Assembly (NCBI GenBank): GCA_014381945.1
Contig: JACNKQ010000041.1
Location: 1-64,000 of the forward strand
From: Actinomycetota bacterium
Lineage (GTDB): Bacteria; Actinomycetota; Acidimicrobiia; Acidimicrobiales; MedAcidi-G1
DNA length: 64,000 nucleotides
Direction: 5' to 3'
Part shown: piece by piece, positions 20,102-30,002 of the stretch
Numbering within the stretch: the stretch's first letter is position 1
Layout of the letters: the number at the start of each line of letters is the position of its first letter
The notes under the pieces: generated by a model
The model's input: the letters and a program-made list of their open reading frames with translations, nothing else
Databases searched by the model: none
Told to the model about the DNA's origin: nothing
Position numbers and translations under genes: made by a program

Positions 20102-23100
20102 GGCGCGGCGGGAGGTCCGGCAGGACGAAGCGCCCGCCGCGCCAGCAGGGACCGCAGCGCCTCGGCCAGTAGGCACAGGACCGCCAGCACGCCCAGGACG
20201 TGGTAGCGGTCGAAGAAGGTGGGCCAGATGAAGTCGCGCGGGTACCGGTAGCGAACCTGGTCGATCACGATCATCAGCGCAGCAGCACCCATGAGCCCCG
20301 TGGCCAACAGCGGAAGGATGCGACGCCAGCATCGTCCGGCGAGCACGAGGCTGGTCACCACGCCCAACAGGGGAGCGGCCAGCGGCCAGGCGGGCAGGTT
20401 CAACCAGGCTCCAACGGCCACGGCCACTCCGATGGCGGCCGCCGCCCGAATGCCCATCACCGCCATTCCCCCACGTGGATCGACGAGGAGAATGTGTGCC
20501 GCGTCCTGTTCGTCGCCCCTGCGGCCCAGGCGCACCAGGAACAGGCAGGCGAGTGCGGCGAGCAGCGAGATGAGGAGCCCGATGCGCACGAGGCGCTGGG
20601 GGGTCCATTCGAGGTGGAGAGCCAACTCCCCACCGTGTCCGGCAGGGTCTATGAACCACCCGTTGGCGTAGCCGTCGATCAGCACCGGTGCCGGGTCTAC
20701 CTCGACATCGTCGGAAGACAGCCGCCAGCCGTCGGAGAAGCTCTCCCCGAGCACGAGCCAGTAGGGGGTGTCCGATGCCGATGCCGAGAGGTCGCGGCTG
20801 GTCCGACTCCAGGCGAGCACCGAAACGTTCGGGAGGAGCCCCACTGCCGATGACGAAAGGGCCGTTGACGAAAGGGCTGTCGCCGACTGGGCCGTCGCCG
20901 ACTGCAGGACCAGGCGGTCGATGTCGAAACCGGTGAGCCGGCCCGGGGCCGCCTCGAGGTGGTGCTCGCCGGCCCCCAGGCGGAGCAGCGGGCCGCATGA
21001 CTCGACGGCCAGCGGCCTGCGTGCGACAGCGTCATCGACAGGGCCGATGATCCGGACCGCCACCGCTTCACCGTCCAGCAGGAGCAGGTCGTCGCGGCAC
21101 GAATCCCGGAGGAGCAGGTCGATCGGCGGCACCGGAAGGCCGTCGATCTCCAAGAGGCCCACCGGCAACTCGACGGGAAGACCCGAATACCAGTCCATCG
21201 TCACATTCGGCCGGACGGACTCGATGCGAATCGTGAGTTCCGAGACATCGGTATCGGGAACGTCGATGTCCAGTCGCCGTTCTCCCCCGACCGCTGGAGG
21301 CAGTGGCTCGAACCTGTAGGTGCCGAGTGGTGCCTGGTCTCCGCTGACCGAGACCACAGTCGGAATCGAATGGTTGCCGTCATCTGTGAACCTAAGGGTG
21401 AACGACTCCACACGGCGGGGCTCCCGGAACGAAACCGTGAGCTCCTGACCGCCCTGTCTGCCGAGGGCGGCCTGCCACGCCGATCCGTCGTCTCCGTCAA
21501 TTGCGGCGAAGGCACTCGAGCGAACGGATCCTGCCAGAGACGATGTGGCCGAAGCAGTGGTCGACCAGTCGTCTGCGCCGAGCAGCGCTGCGAGTGTCTC
21601 CGGAGATGCAGCGGCCGAAAGCCTGGACTCACCGGTCAGCTCGAACGTCCGGTCCCACGGCAGGACGAATGTGCGGTCCAGATGCTCCTCGCCATCCGAC
21701 CGGACCGGATCGAGGGGATCTGACCGGAGCCGGGTGAGGAGCACCGCCACCTCCTGTCCGAGGTCGGCATCGAGCAGGTCCGTCAGGTCGGTCGGGAGCG
21801 CCACCGTCTCATCGGCGGACACGCCGGGGATCCTGACCTCGGAGAACCCGACGCCGCTGAACCCGAAGTACCACTTCGGGTCGCCTTCGCTGGTGGCCAG
21901 GATCTCGAGGCCGAGGAAGGAGGTCGGGTCGATGTCGAGCGGCACCACCTGTCCCGACGTGAGCGACTGTTCACCGAGGGCGACGTCGACGCTGCCGCCG
22001 CCATGATGTATGCGTACGTCGGTGATGACCCGGTTCTGCCCGAAGGTGACCGCCTGCACGAACGTCACGTTCGGAACGGGCACCGGTTCGTCGAACTCGA
22101 GGAGAAGTTGCTCGCCCCGGGCGTCGGCGAATGCCGACACGGACCATGCGGTCTGTGGATCGCCGTCGACGGCGTGAAACGGCCGCGCCGAGGGGATCAA
22201 CGTGACGGGATTCCCGTATGCGGTGGCCGAAGCCCGGATGCCCTCCTGGAAGGCGACGGTCCGACTTCCCGGAAGGTCGGGGAACGCCTGTAGGCGCTGA
22301 TCGGTGGGGTCGTCTGCAAGGGGTACCTGGTCGGCCCGCTCCGTGTAGCCCTGAGTCTCACGGATCGTGCCCCAACGCTGCCCCCGCTTGCGGTTGCTGT
22401 CCGTCAACAGCAGCAGCGCACCCGCCTGGTTGGCGATCTCCGGCGAGTCGGCGAGGGTGGCGCTGAAGAACACGGGGCGGCCCGCCTCGAGGAAGCCCTC
22501 GCCGGCGGCGGCCACCAGGCCCTCTGCGTCGCCGGCGACGATGATCGGACGTGTCGGGTCGGCGCTGCGCAGGATCAGGAAGGGCTCATCGACCCCGAAG
22601 ACGGCGGCTGCCGGTGGATCTGCCGCACCGGGAGACAGGTCGAGGGTGTGCTCGTCCACGAGGGGGCGCTGGCTGAATGGAACATTCGGTGTCCCGGAGT
22701 CGAAGGGCTCCGGAGTTCCGAGCCCGGGGGCCATGAGGAGGTCTGCCCACAGGTCGGTCGGCCGGGGGGTTCGGTAGCGCTCGTACTGCAGGTCGCCGCG
22801 GAAGACGATGTCGCCGACCCCCATCAACCGGGCGAGCGGAGCCAGCGAATCGGGATCGAGGCGCCCCTCCTGGATCTCTGTGTCCAGGGCGACGATGAGG
22901 GACGCGGATGCGGGCGTCCCGAGCGGGACCAGCTCACGTGCAACATGTCCGCGTTCCATGAGGCCCGGCAGGATCGGGTCGACGGTGTTTCCCCAGCGGT
23001 GTGCGGCGAAGTCGCTCCCCGGCAGCTCGAGGACCCGCATGTCATGCGGATCCGGGACATCGTCGAGGGACGCAGCCAGCGACGTCCAGTATGCGGGAAC

Positions 23101-24405
23101 CTCCTCAGGCCGCTCGAGGTTGTCGCCGAGCAGTTGGCCACGCCACAACGGCGCCAGGTTGGCCAGGATGGCCAGGCACAGGATGGCCGCAATCGGCTGG
23201 CGGAACCGGGGAAGGCGCCGCCCCATGGCTGCCACCCCGGCACCCAGGAACACGGCTGTGGCCAGCACCACGAGTGGGAGCGCACGGGGTGTGCTGCGCA
23301 TCGCCAGGCCGGCATCGGTGGTCGTCCACCCACGGAACACCTGTCCGAGGGGCGAGGGCGAATCGAACGGGTGGGCGGCAATGGCGGTGAGCATTCCGAC
23401 GCCGAACAGCAGCAGCAGGTGGCTCCGGTAGCGGAAGCGTGTCACCGATGCTGCGAGCAGGCCGCACAGCGGGAGTGCGAATGAGAGCGGCAGCGCCCAC
23501 CGGGTGTATGCGTACGCCGGCTCGATCCAGGCGCCGAGCTTGTCCTGGCCGTAGAAGAACCAGTAGCCGAGTCCGCGGAACAGCTCTGGGGCGGTAGCGG
23601 CGTCGGCGATCACCTCGTAGGTCTCCGTCAGCCGCAGGGTGGGAAGGCCGTAGGAGGCCTGGGTTCGGAGCCCGATGATCCACCAGGCGGAGGTCCCGAC
23701 CAGGAGGAGGCCGATTCGGCCGAGGACGCCGACGGCCTGGCGCCGGCCAACCGTGCCCTCGGCGACGCTCCAGGCGATCCAGAGCACCGGTCCGATGCCC
23801 ACCAGCAGCAGGGAGGTGGCGTTGACACCACCGATGGTGAGCGTGACGAGGGCGAAACTCGCCGGATGGCGCCAGCCGGGCGTTCGCAGCGCCCGGACCG
23901 TCAGCGCCAGCATCCAGGGGAGGCCCGCCCACGGCAGCAGGATGACCGAGATGCGTGCGATGTAGTCGAGGACATAAGGGCTGAGCATGTAGGCGAGCGA
24001 GGCCACGAGCACAGGAGCGCCCCGCCAGCCGATGGTGCGGAGGAACCAGCGCAGTCCGAGGCCGGCGGCCAGCAGGATCGAGCCCAGCCAGAGGCGTTGG
24101 ACGACCCAACCGGAGAGGCCCAGCAGGTCGCCAACTGCGAAGAACGGGCCGACGGGCCAGAGGAACCCGAGGTTCTGATGGGTGACGGTTCCCATGGCGA
24201 AGTCGGGCTGCCACATCGAGGAGGCGCCTGCGAGCAGTCCGCCGGGATCCAGCGTCAGGTAGGGCTTCGTGTCGGCCGCCACCATTCCCCGGTGGGTGAA
24301 AAGGAGCGGCAGGTAGGCCAGCATGGCCAGCAGGCCCACCTGTCCCCGGTCGGCACCCAGCGGCCGCAGCAGGCGTGCGCCGGACAGACGCGAAAGTGAA
24401 CTCAC
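20095..24405 (-). CDS. AftD-like alpha-(1->3)-arabinofuranosyltransferase (DUF3367 type)
   Basis: A giant 1436-residue membrane protein starts at GTG 24403-24405, overlapping the stop of the GT4 gene by four bases. The N-terminus is GT-C like, with the acidic first-loop motif MVAADTKPYLTLDPGGLLAG and MWQPDFAMGTVTHQN, which is typical of mycobacterial AftD. About a dozen helices are followed by a long extracellular region. That region contains two discoidin/F5-8-like carbohydrate-binding modules (around ARPFHAVDGDPQTAW and SSAFAAIDGDDGSAW), and more helices close the C-terminus. AftD adds arabinofuranose to envelope arabinans from decaprenyl-phospho-arabinose. Here the acceptor is unknown, and an arabinogalactan typical of mycobacteria is not implied. 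Confidence 0.85.
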   Translation of the reverse strand: MSSLSRLSGARLLRPLGADRGQVGLLAMLAYLPLLFTHRGMVAADTKPYLTLDPGGLLAGASSMWQPDFAMGTVTHQNLGFLWPVGPFFAVGDLLGLSGWVVQRLWLGSILLAAGLGLRWFLRTIGWRGAPVLVASLAYMLSPYVLDYIARISVILLPWAGLPWMLALTVRALRTPGWRHPASFALVTLTIGGVNATSLLLVGIGPVLWIAWSVAEGTVGRRQAVGVLGRIGLLLVGTSAWWIIGLRTQASYGLPTLRLTETYEVIADAATAPELFRGLGYWFFYGQDKLGAWIEPAYAYTRWALPLSFALPLCGLLAASVTRFRYRSHLLLLFGVGMLTAIAAHPFDSPSPLGQVFRGWTTTDAGLAMRSTPRALPLVVLATAVFLGAGVAAMGRRLPRFRQPIAAILCLAILANLAPLWRGQLLGDNLERPEEVPAYWTSLAASLDDVPDPHDMRVLELPGSDFAAHRWGNTVDPILPGLMERGHVARELVPLGTPASASLIVALDTEIQEGRLDPDSLAPLARLMGVGDIVFRGDLQYERYRTPRPTDLWADLLMAPGLGTPEPFDSGTPNVPFSQRPLVDEHTLDLSPGAADPPAAAVFGVDEPFLILRSADPTRPIIVAGDAEGLVAAAGEGFLEAGRPVFFSATLADSPEIANQAGALLLLTDSNRKRGQRWGTIRETQGYTERADQVPLADDPTDQRLQAFPDLPGSRTVAFQEGIRASATAYGNPVTLIPSARPFHAVDGDPQTAWSVSAFADARGEQLLLEFDEPVPVPNVTFVQAVTFGQNRVITDVRIHHGGGSVDVALGEQSLTSGQVVPLDIDPTSFLGLEILATSEGDPKWYFGFSGVGFSEVRIPGVSADETVALPTDLTDLLDADLGQEVAVLLTRLRSDPLDPVRSDGEEHLDRTFVLPWDRTFELTGESRLSAAASPETLAALLGADDWSTTASATSSLAGSVRSSAFAAIDGDDGSAWQAALGRQGGQELTVSFREPRRVESFTLRFTDDGNHSIPTVVSVSGDQAPLGTYRFEPLPPAVGGERRLDIDVPDTDVSELTIRIESVRPNVTMDWYSGLPVELPVGLLEIDGLPVPPIDLLLRDSCRDDLLLLDGEAVAVRIIGPVDDAVARRPLAVESCGPLLRLGAGEHHLEAAPGRLTGFDIDRLVLQSATAQSATALSSTALSSSAVGLLPNVSVLAWSRTSRDLSASASDTPYWLVLGESFSDGWRLSSDDVEVDPAPVLIDGYANGWFIDPAGHGGELALHLEWTPQRLVRIGLLISLLAALACLFLVRLGRRGDEQDAAHILLVDPRGGMAVMGIRAAAAIGVAVAVGAWLNLPAWPLAAPLLGVVTSLVLAGRCWRRILPLLATGLMGAAALMIVIDQVRYRYPRDFIWPTFFDRYHVLGVLAVLCLLAEALRSLLARRALRPAGPPAAPQ

Positions 24406-25592
24406 CGGCCCGGTGGCACCGTCGAGGCGAGGACCCTGAAGGCCTCGGTGGCTGTCCGGTCCCAGTTGTAGCGGGCAGAGCGTGCGAGCGCCGCCGCGCC
24501 GAACGTCGTGCGCCGATCGCCGTCGGCCAGCAGCGCCGCGAGGTGCCCCGCCAGCTGCGGATCGTCGTCGGCCAGAAGGCCGGACACGTCGTGCTCGACG
24601 GCGTCCTCATGGCCGGGGATCCGTGTCGCCACGGCCGGGGTTCCGCAGGCCGCTGCTTCGGTGAGGGTCATGCCCCAGCCTTCGCTGGCGGAGGCGCTGG
24701 CCACCACCCAGGCCCGACGGTAGGCGGACACGAGGTCGTCGTCGTCGACCTGGCCCCGCAGGTCGACCCAGGATTCGGCGCCCAGTTCGGCGACGACTGC
24801 CGACAGGTCCTCTTTGGCGTAGCCCTGCCCGATGATCTCGAGGCTGGTAGCGGGAACGGTACGGCGGACCTCGGCGATGGTCCGGATGAGGGCGTCGAAG
24901 CGCTTCGACGGCATCAGTCGGCCGGCAGCGACCACCAACGGGGCTGTGCTGCGATCGCCGCCGGGGGTGAAGCGCCCATCAATGCCCGGCTCGACTACGT
25001 GGACTCCATGGCCCGGCAGGCGAAGGTCGGTTACGAGCGAGGCCCGTGAGGACCGGGAGAGGGTGACGACCGGGGTGTTTCGGTAGCACGGAGGTGCGAT
25101 CCGGCGTTCGAGGAACGATCCGAGGCGGGCCAGGCCGGGGGAGAGGGCCATGGGCCACAGCAACTCGTGGTGATGGTGGAGGATGGTCATCCGGGGGTTT
25201 GCGGCCCAGAGGGGCGAGAAGAAGGGAACGCCGTTCCAGATCTCGACAAGGGCGTCGCGTCGCCCGTGGGCTCTGAGGATCTCGGCGGCAACTGCCCGCG
25301 GGAAAACCATGTAACGGCCTGCCCTACGCACCACCCGGTAGCCGTCACGTCGGATCGACGACCGGTGGCCGGCCGCATGGGAGGTGCGAACGGTCACCTC
25401 GAGGCCGGCATCAGACCAGCGCCGGGCGACCTCGTGGGCATGGATCTCGGATCCACCGGCCTCCGGGTCGTCCAGGTCGCGCCAGGCTAGAACATGTATC
25501 CGACGGATTCCCGACGCTCCGATCAGCGCGTCGAGAGAGCCACCAGGCAGGTCATCGGTCGGTTCATCGGGGGGTCGTTTTTGAGCCGCCAT
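24402..25592 (-). CDS. GT4 family glycosyltransferase
   Basis: The ATG at 25590-25592 gives 396 residues; longer versions add an unstructured, poorly coding tail. The N-terminal lobe has the GT4 start HVLAWRDLDDPEAGGSEIHA and ILHHHHELLWP. The donor-binding lobe has VVAAGRLMPSKRFDALI and the E-x7-E region SASASEGWGMTLTEAAACG. GT4 enzymes are retaining transferases that use nucleotide sugars at the cytosolic face. Four-base overlap with the AftD-like gene implies coupled translation, so it probably builds part of the same surface glycan. The MBOAT acyltransferase diverges 82 bases away. Confidence 0.92.
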   Translation of the reverse strand: MAAQKRPPDEPTDDLPGGSLDALIGASGIRRIHVLAWRDLDDPEAGGSEIHAHEVARRWSDAGLEVTVRTSHAAGHRSSIRRDGYRVVRRAGRYMVFPRAVAAEILRAHGRRDALVEIWNGVPFFSPLWAANPRMTILHHHHELLWPMALSPGLARLGSFLERRIAPPCYRNTPVVTLSRSSRASLVTDLRLPGHGVHVVEPGIDGRFTPGGDRSTAPLVVAAGRLMPSKRFDALIRTIAEVRRTVPATSLEIIGQGYAKEDLSAVVAELGAESWVDLRGQVDDDDLVSAYRRAWVVASASASEGWGMTLTEAAACGTPAVATRIPGHEDAVEHDVSGLLADDDPQLAGHLAALLADGDRRTTFGAAALARSARYNWDRTATEAFRVLASTVPPGR

Positions 25593-25674
25593 CGTCGGCG
25601 GAGCGTACCGGCACCACCGGTCCAGTCCGGGACAGCGGCGATTGACACCGCCGGGTGGCAGACTCGGGCCGTCC

Positions 25675-27087
25675 ATGCTGTTTCCGACGATCACATTCGC
25701 CGTCTTCCTGACGCTGGTCCTGGCCGCCCACACGGTGCTGTTGCGGCGGCCCAGGGCCTGGAAGACGACCATGCTCGTCGCCAGCTACGTGTTCTACGCC
25801 TGGTGGGACTGGCGCTTCCTCACGCTCATCTGGATCTCGACACTCGTCGACTATGGGACAGGACTGGCGATCGACGGGTCGTCGGACCAGCGACGCCGGA
25901 GGGCCTACCTCGTCGTCAGCCTCGCCACGAACCTCGGCATGCTGGGTGTCTTCAAGTACGCGGACTTCTTCGTCACGGAGTTCGTGAACCTGATGGCGGA
26001 CATGGGGATGACGGTCTCGGCACGCCCACTCGGGATCATCCTCCCGGTCGGCATCAGCTTCTACACGTTCCAGACGATGTCGTATTCGCTGGACATCTAC
26101 CGGGGCACGCTGCGCCCGACGCGTGACCTCGGCGATTTCGCACTCTTCGTGGCCTTCTTCCCGCAGCTCGTTGCAGGGCCGATCGTGCGGGCCCGCGACT
26201 TCCTCGGACAGTTGGCGACCGACGACCGTGCTCCGTTGGACACGGGCCGTTCGATCCAGTTGATCCTGGGAGGCCTGTTCAAAAAGGTAGTGCTCGCCGA
26301 CGTCCTTGCGACGCGGCTCGTCGATGGCGTCTTCGCAGATCCCGGCGGGGCCACCGGCCTCGAGACGCTCATGGCCGTCTACGGCTATGCGCTCCAGATC
26401 TACGGTGACTTCAGCGGCTACAGCGACATCGCCATCGGCATAGCACTGCTCCTGGGTTTCCGGTTCCCCGACAACTTCGACCAGCCCTACCGTGCTGCAT
26501 CGCTTCAGGACTTCTGGCGACGCTGGCACATCAGCCTGTCGACATGGCTGCGGGACTACCTGTACATCGGAATGGGCGGCAGCCGCAGGGGCAGGTCCAG
26601 GACATACAGGAACCTCCTCGTCACCATGGTGCTGGGCGGCCTGTGGCACGGCGCCGGGTGGACGTTTCTGATCTGGGGCCTGCTGCACGGTGTGGGCCTG
26701 GTGGTCGGTCGCATCATCAGGGAACGCAGGTGGGGGGTGGTGCCGGCGGGGAGCCTGGCCAGATGCGTGCGTGTCGTCATCACCTTCCACCTGGTCTGCG
26801 TCGGCTGGGTGTTCTTCCGGGCGGTGGACCTGGACCGGGCGCTGGAGGTGTTCGGAGCACTCGGCGGCTCGTGGACTTCTGCGCCGTCAGTCGACGGTGG
26901 CGTGGTCGCCCTGCTGCTGCTCGGGATGGCCTTGCAGTTCGTCCCCCGGGGTCGGGCTGACGGTGCCTGGAGGGCATTGGGCCGGGCACCGGTACTCATC
27001 CAGGCGGCAGCGGTTCTGGTGGCGATACTCGGGATCGACCTGTTGGGCCCGGACGGGGTGGCACCTTTCATCTACTTCGCCTTCTAG
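25675..27087 (+). CDS. MBOAT family O-acyltransferase (AlgI-like)
   Basis: A 470-residue polytopic protein from ATG 25675. The MBOAT core is clear: PVGISFYTFQTMSYSLDIY, FVAFFPQLVAGPI, then LQDFWRRWHISLSTWLRDY (first conserved His), and the catalytic His region GGLWHGAGWTFLIWGLLHG. The family moves acyl groups from the cytosolic side to extracellular polysaccharides or proteins. AlgI relatives usually have an SGNH/AlgJ partner nearby, and none is visible here. Its place beside GT4 and AftD-like genes suggests acetylation of a surface glycan (inference). Confidence 0.93.
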   Translation: MLFPTITFAVFLTLVLAAHTVLLRRPRAWKTTMLVASYVFYAWWDWRFLTLIWISTLVDYGTGLAIDGSSDQRRRRAYLVVSLATNLGMLGVFKYADFFVTEFVNLMADMGMTVSARPLGIILPVGISFYTFQTMSYSLDIYRGTLRPTRDLGDFALFVAFFPQLVAGPIVRARDFLGQLATDDRAPLDTGRSIQLILGGLFKKVVLADVLATRLVDGVFADPGGATGLETLMAVYGYALQIYGDFSGYSDIAIGIALLLGFRFPDNFDQPYRAASLQDFWRRWHISLSTWLRDYLYIGMGGSRRGRSRTYRNLLVTMVLGGLWHGAGWTFLIWGLLHGVGLVVGRIIRERRWGVVPAGSLARCVRVVITFHLVCVGWVFFRAVDLDRALEVFGALGGSWTSAPSVDGGVVALLLLGMALQFVPRGRADGAWRALGRAPVLIQAAAVLVAILGIDLLGPDGVAPFIYFAF

Positions 27088-27110
27088 CCGGCTTGGGGGG
27101 GGACAGGCCG

Positions 27111-28418
27111 CTACGACCGACTGGTATCCCTGCTGGCGTCCCGACTGGCGTCCCTGCTGGCCAGCCTCCCGCGTGCCCGGCCCAGGCCGAGGAGCAGGAC
27201 GACGACGGTCGGGGCGAGCCCCAGTACCCCGCTCCAGTGCCCGAGGAAGCGGAAGTCCTCCCAGGCCACGATGACCCCCGAGGTGAGGCCGGCGAGTGCA
27301 CCCGATGCCGCCATCGCCAGGTCGGCAAGGCCCTGGATCTGGACCCGGGACTCCGGAGGGAAGCTTCCGGTGAGCAGGGCCGATCCGGCGATCATGCCGC
27401 AACTCCACCCCAGGCCGATCAGGAAGAGGCCGACATAGATGCCGGTGGAATGCTCTGGTTGTGTGTGGGAGGAGAGTTCGGCACCGGCGAACAGGAGGAG
27501 TCCGCCCGTGGCGAGGACCGTATGGGAACCGAGACGGTCGGCCAGCCAGCCGACCACCGGCGAGAAGGCGTACATGCCGATGATGTGGAGCGAGATGACG
27601 AACCCGATGATCTGCAGTTCGTGATCGCCGTCCCGCATGTGCAGCGGGGTCATGGTCATGACGCCGACCATCACGACGTGGCCCGCCACCATTCCGAGGA
27701 CGGCCAGGCGCCCGGGCGGAGAGCCGCTGAGCATACGGACCGATGCGAGCAGGCTCAGACGCGACTCGGCCGGCAGCCCCACACCGCCGGCCAGGACCAG
27801 GGGATCCGGCACCAGGCGACGCCAGATGAATAGCGCCGTTCCACCGAACAGGACGATGCACAGCAGGTACGGGCCCGCCAGGGGTGGGATACCGATCAGG
27901 TCGGCGGCCTGCTGTGCCGGCCCGAGGCCTATGGAGGGACCGAGCACCGTGCCGAAGGTGGACGCCCAGACGAGCCCGCCTATCGCCTTCCCCCGCCCGT
28001 CGTCGCCCGCCAGGTCGGCGGCGGCATACCTGGCGGCAAGGTTGGAGGCATTGCCGGATCCGATTCCGAGGATTCCGATGATCAGCAGGGGATACCAGCC
28101 AATCAGGGCAGACACGGCGGCGAAGGACGCTCCGGCACAGGCGATCAGGTACCCGACTGTCAGGCCCGGCCGGCGACCCCGTGCGGCCATGAGGCGTGCC
28201 AGGGGAACAGCAGCCACGGCGGCTCCCGTTGTCATGGCAGCAGCAGCCATACCGCCCTGCCAGGCGCTGCCCGTGATCTCCTCGCCGAGTACGGCCGCCG
28301 AGGAATAGCCGGCGCTCATCGCCGCGCCGGCCGGGAGTATGGCCGTCATCAGGATCATCAGGGTCCGGCGTTGCACGGCGGCACGGTCGGTGTCGACGGG
28401 CTGTTGGACATCGGACAC
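27111..28418 (-). CDS. MFS transporter
   Basis: A 435-residue protein with about twelve hydrophobic segments. The loop 2-3 MFS signature appears as ARLMAARGRRPGL, and its second-half echo as GWLADRLGSHTV. This points to a drug/metabolite:H+ antiporter-like permease of the Bcr/EmrD broad type; the substrate is unknown. The C-terminus ends in a short imperfect tandem repeat (ASRD units) encoded by four 12-base units. It diverges from the exonuclease gene with 62 bases between starts and converges with the MBOAT gene. Confidence 0.87.
   Translation of the reverse strand: MSDVQQPVDTDRAAVQRRTLMILMTAILPAGAAMSAGYSSAAVLGEEITGSAWQGGMAAAAMTTGAAVAAVPLARLMAARGRRPGLTVGYLIACAGASFAAVSALIGWYPLLIIGILGIGSGNASNLAARYAAADLAGDDGRGKAIGGLVWASTFGTVLGPSIGLGPAQQAADLIGIPPLAGPYLLCIVLFGGTALFIWRRLVPDPLVLAGGVGLPAESRLSLLASVRMLSGSPPGRLAVLGMVAGHVVMVGVMTMTPLHMRDGDHELQIIGFVISLHIIGMYAFSPVVGWLADRLGSHTVLATGGLLLFAGAELSSHTQPEHSTGIYVGLFLIGLGWSCGMIAGSALLTGSFPPESRVQIQGLADLAMAASGALAGLTSGVIVAWEDFRFLGHWSGVLGLAPTVVVLLLGLGRARGRLASRDASRDASRDTSRS
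27121..27168 (-). repeat. Four imperfect 12-bp tandem units inside the MFS 3' end
   Basis: Units begin at 27121, 27133, 27145 and 27157 with the pattern ctggcgtccc plus two variable bases. They encode the ASRD-ASRD-like cytosolic tail of the MFS protein. Such short in-frame repeats arise by slippage, and the tail is probably disordered. Confidence 0.8.
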
Positions 28419-28480
28419 CGGGGGAGCGTACGGGCCACACGGGGAACGGGCGCGACCGGCCGGAGGGTACGGTCACGCCC

Positions 28481-29104
28481 GTGATCGCCATAGGGAACCC
28501 GTCGGCGACCTCTGCCGGCTTCGCCTGCTTCGACGTCGAGACGACCGGCCTGGATGCAGACCGGGCACGGGTGATAGAGGTGGCCGTCGTTCGCATCGCG
28601 TCCACCGGGGAGGTGGTGGGGGAGTGGACGACCCTCGTGGATGCCGGGACGGGTGACCTCGGGCGCGTCGACATCCACGGGATCCAACCCGAATGGCTCG
28701 AATCGGCGCCGGCGTTCACCGAGATCGCCGGGGACCTGGCCGCCGAGCTGTCCGACTACGTGCCCGTCGCTCACAATGCCCCGTTCGACATCCGCTTCCT
28801 CGAGTCCGAGTGGGGACGGCTGGGAATCGGTCCGATGGGCCTGACGGCGATCGACACGTTGGATGTCGCCCGCAGCCATGGGCTGCCAGGGCGCCTCGGG
28901 CTCCTGGCCGAGGCCCTCGAGGTTCCCCTGGATGACGCTCATCAGGCTCTCGACGACTCGATGGCACTGGCCGGCGTGATGGCGGCCTTCCTGGACAGGG
29001 GATTCGAACTGCCGGCGGTTCCGACGTTTCCGAGGGCGCTTCTGCCTGCACCCACCGGCCGCAGCGAGCGTCGACCTGAGCGCGATGGGGCCCCGGACCG
29101 CTAG
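28481..29104 (+). CDS. DEDDh 3'-5' exonuclease (DnaQ/epsilon-like)
   Basis: A 207-residue protein from GTG 28481. The exonuclease motifs are in order: ExoI FDVETTGLD (two acidic ligands), ExoII AHNAPFDIRFL, and ExoIII HQALDDSMAL, where the His marks the DEDDh class. The size fits a stand-alone proofreading-type or DNA/RNA end-trimming exonuclease, not a domain of a polymerase. Actinobacteria often carry several such paralogues, so the partner cannot be assigned. The C-terminal 30 residues are basic and probably disordered. Confidence 0.93.
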   Translation: MIAIGNPSATSAGFACFDVETTGLDADRARVIEVAVVRIASTGEVVGEWTTLVDAGTGDLGRVDIHGIQPEWLESAPAFTEIAGDLAAELSDYVPVAHNAPFDIRFLESEWGRLGIGPMGLTAIDTLDVARSHGLPGRLGLLAEALEVPLDDAHQALDDSMALAGVMAAFLDRGFELPAVPTFPRALLPAPTGRSERRPERDGAPDR

Positions 29105-29113
29105 AAAGTACCG

Positions 29114-29992
29114 ATGCGCCCAGCGGCCATCTGTCTCACGTTGGTTCTCTGCGTCATGCTCTCCTCCTGTGGCGGCGGCGATGACCTTCCGTCCATGCGG
29201 CACCTGGGGGCCACCACGACGACCCTGATCAGGCAGGGGACGCTCCCGCCTACGACCAGCACGGCGCCACCCGATACCACGACCACGGCGCCGCCTGTGA
29301 CGAGCACCACGGCACCCGTGACCACCACGACGCCGCCCACCACGACGCCGCCCACGACGACCACCGGCATCGAGTCGGCGCCGGCTGCTGTGGTCGTCTC
29401 TGCAGTTCCCGGTGTCGCCCTCCTCGAGGCATTCCGAGAGCCGGGCGAGGGCGAGCAGTGGTGGCTGTTCCCGAACCCCGGTCCGTTCGACGGGCCCCGC
29501 GTTCTGCTGGCAGCCGACACGACCGACCCCGACTGGGTCGAGGTCCACCTGCCGGTGCGTCCCAACGGCAGGACCGGCTGGGTCCGGCGTGCGGACGTGG
29601 TGCTTTCGACGGTCACGACCAGGATCGTCGTGGAGTTGGGGAAGCGGCGTGTCACCGTCTACGACGGCAGCGAAATCCTCGTCACCGCCGATGTCGCGAT
29701 CGGCGCACCGGAGACGCCCACCCCGACGGGTCTCTTCTACGTGAACCAGGTCCAGACTGAGGTCGATCCGGACACCGAGCGGGGTGCCGGCCTGTTCGGC
29801 ACGTCGGCCTTCTCGGAGGTCCTCGACATCATCGACGGGGGAGAGCCGGCGGTGGCGCTGCACGGAACGAACCAGCCGGAGTTGCTGGGAGAGGCGGTCT
29901 CACGCGGATGCGTCCGCGTCGCCGACGAGGTGATCGAACTGCTGCTCCGCCTGTCTCTCCCCCTGGGCACACCGATCGAGATCCGCGCCTGA
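29114..29992 (+). CDS. L,D-transpeptidase (YkuD) lipoprotein
   Basis: The 292-residue product has a lipoprotein signal (hydrophobic core then LSSC, Cys19). A Thr/Pro-rich linker spans about residues 35-85, an SH3-like segment lies at about 95-160, and a YkuD catalytic domain follows. The catalytic motif is HGTNQPELLGEAVSRGCVR, with the nucleophilic Cys near residue 264. Such enzymes form 3-3 cross-links in peptidoglycan or attach proteins to it, outside the membrane. It converges with yqgE, leaving ten bases. Confidence 0.93.
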   Translation: MRPAAICLTLVLCVMLSSCGGGDDLPSMRHLGATTTTLIRQGTLPPTTSTAPPDTTTTAPPVTSTTAPVTTTTPPTTTPPTTTTGIESAPAAVVVSAVPGVALLEAFREPGEGEQWWLFPNPGPFDGPRVLLAADTTDPDWVEVHLPVRPNGRTGWVRRADVVLSTVTTRIVVELGKRRVTVYDGSEILVTADVAIGAPETPTPTGLFYVNQVQTEVDPDTERGAGLFGTSAFSEVLDIIDGGEPAVALHGTNQPELLGEAVSRGCVRVADEVIELLLRLSLPLGTPIEIRA

Positions 29993-30002
29993 GCGGCATT
30001 CC

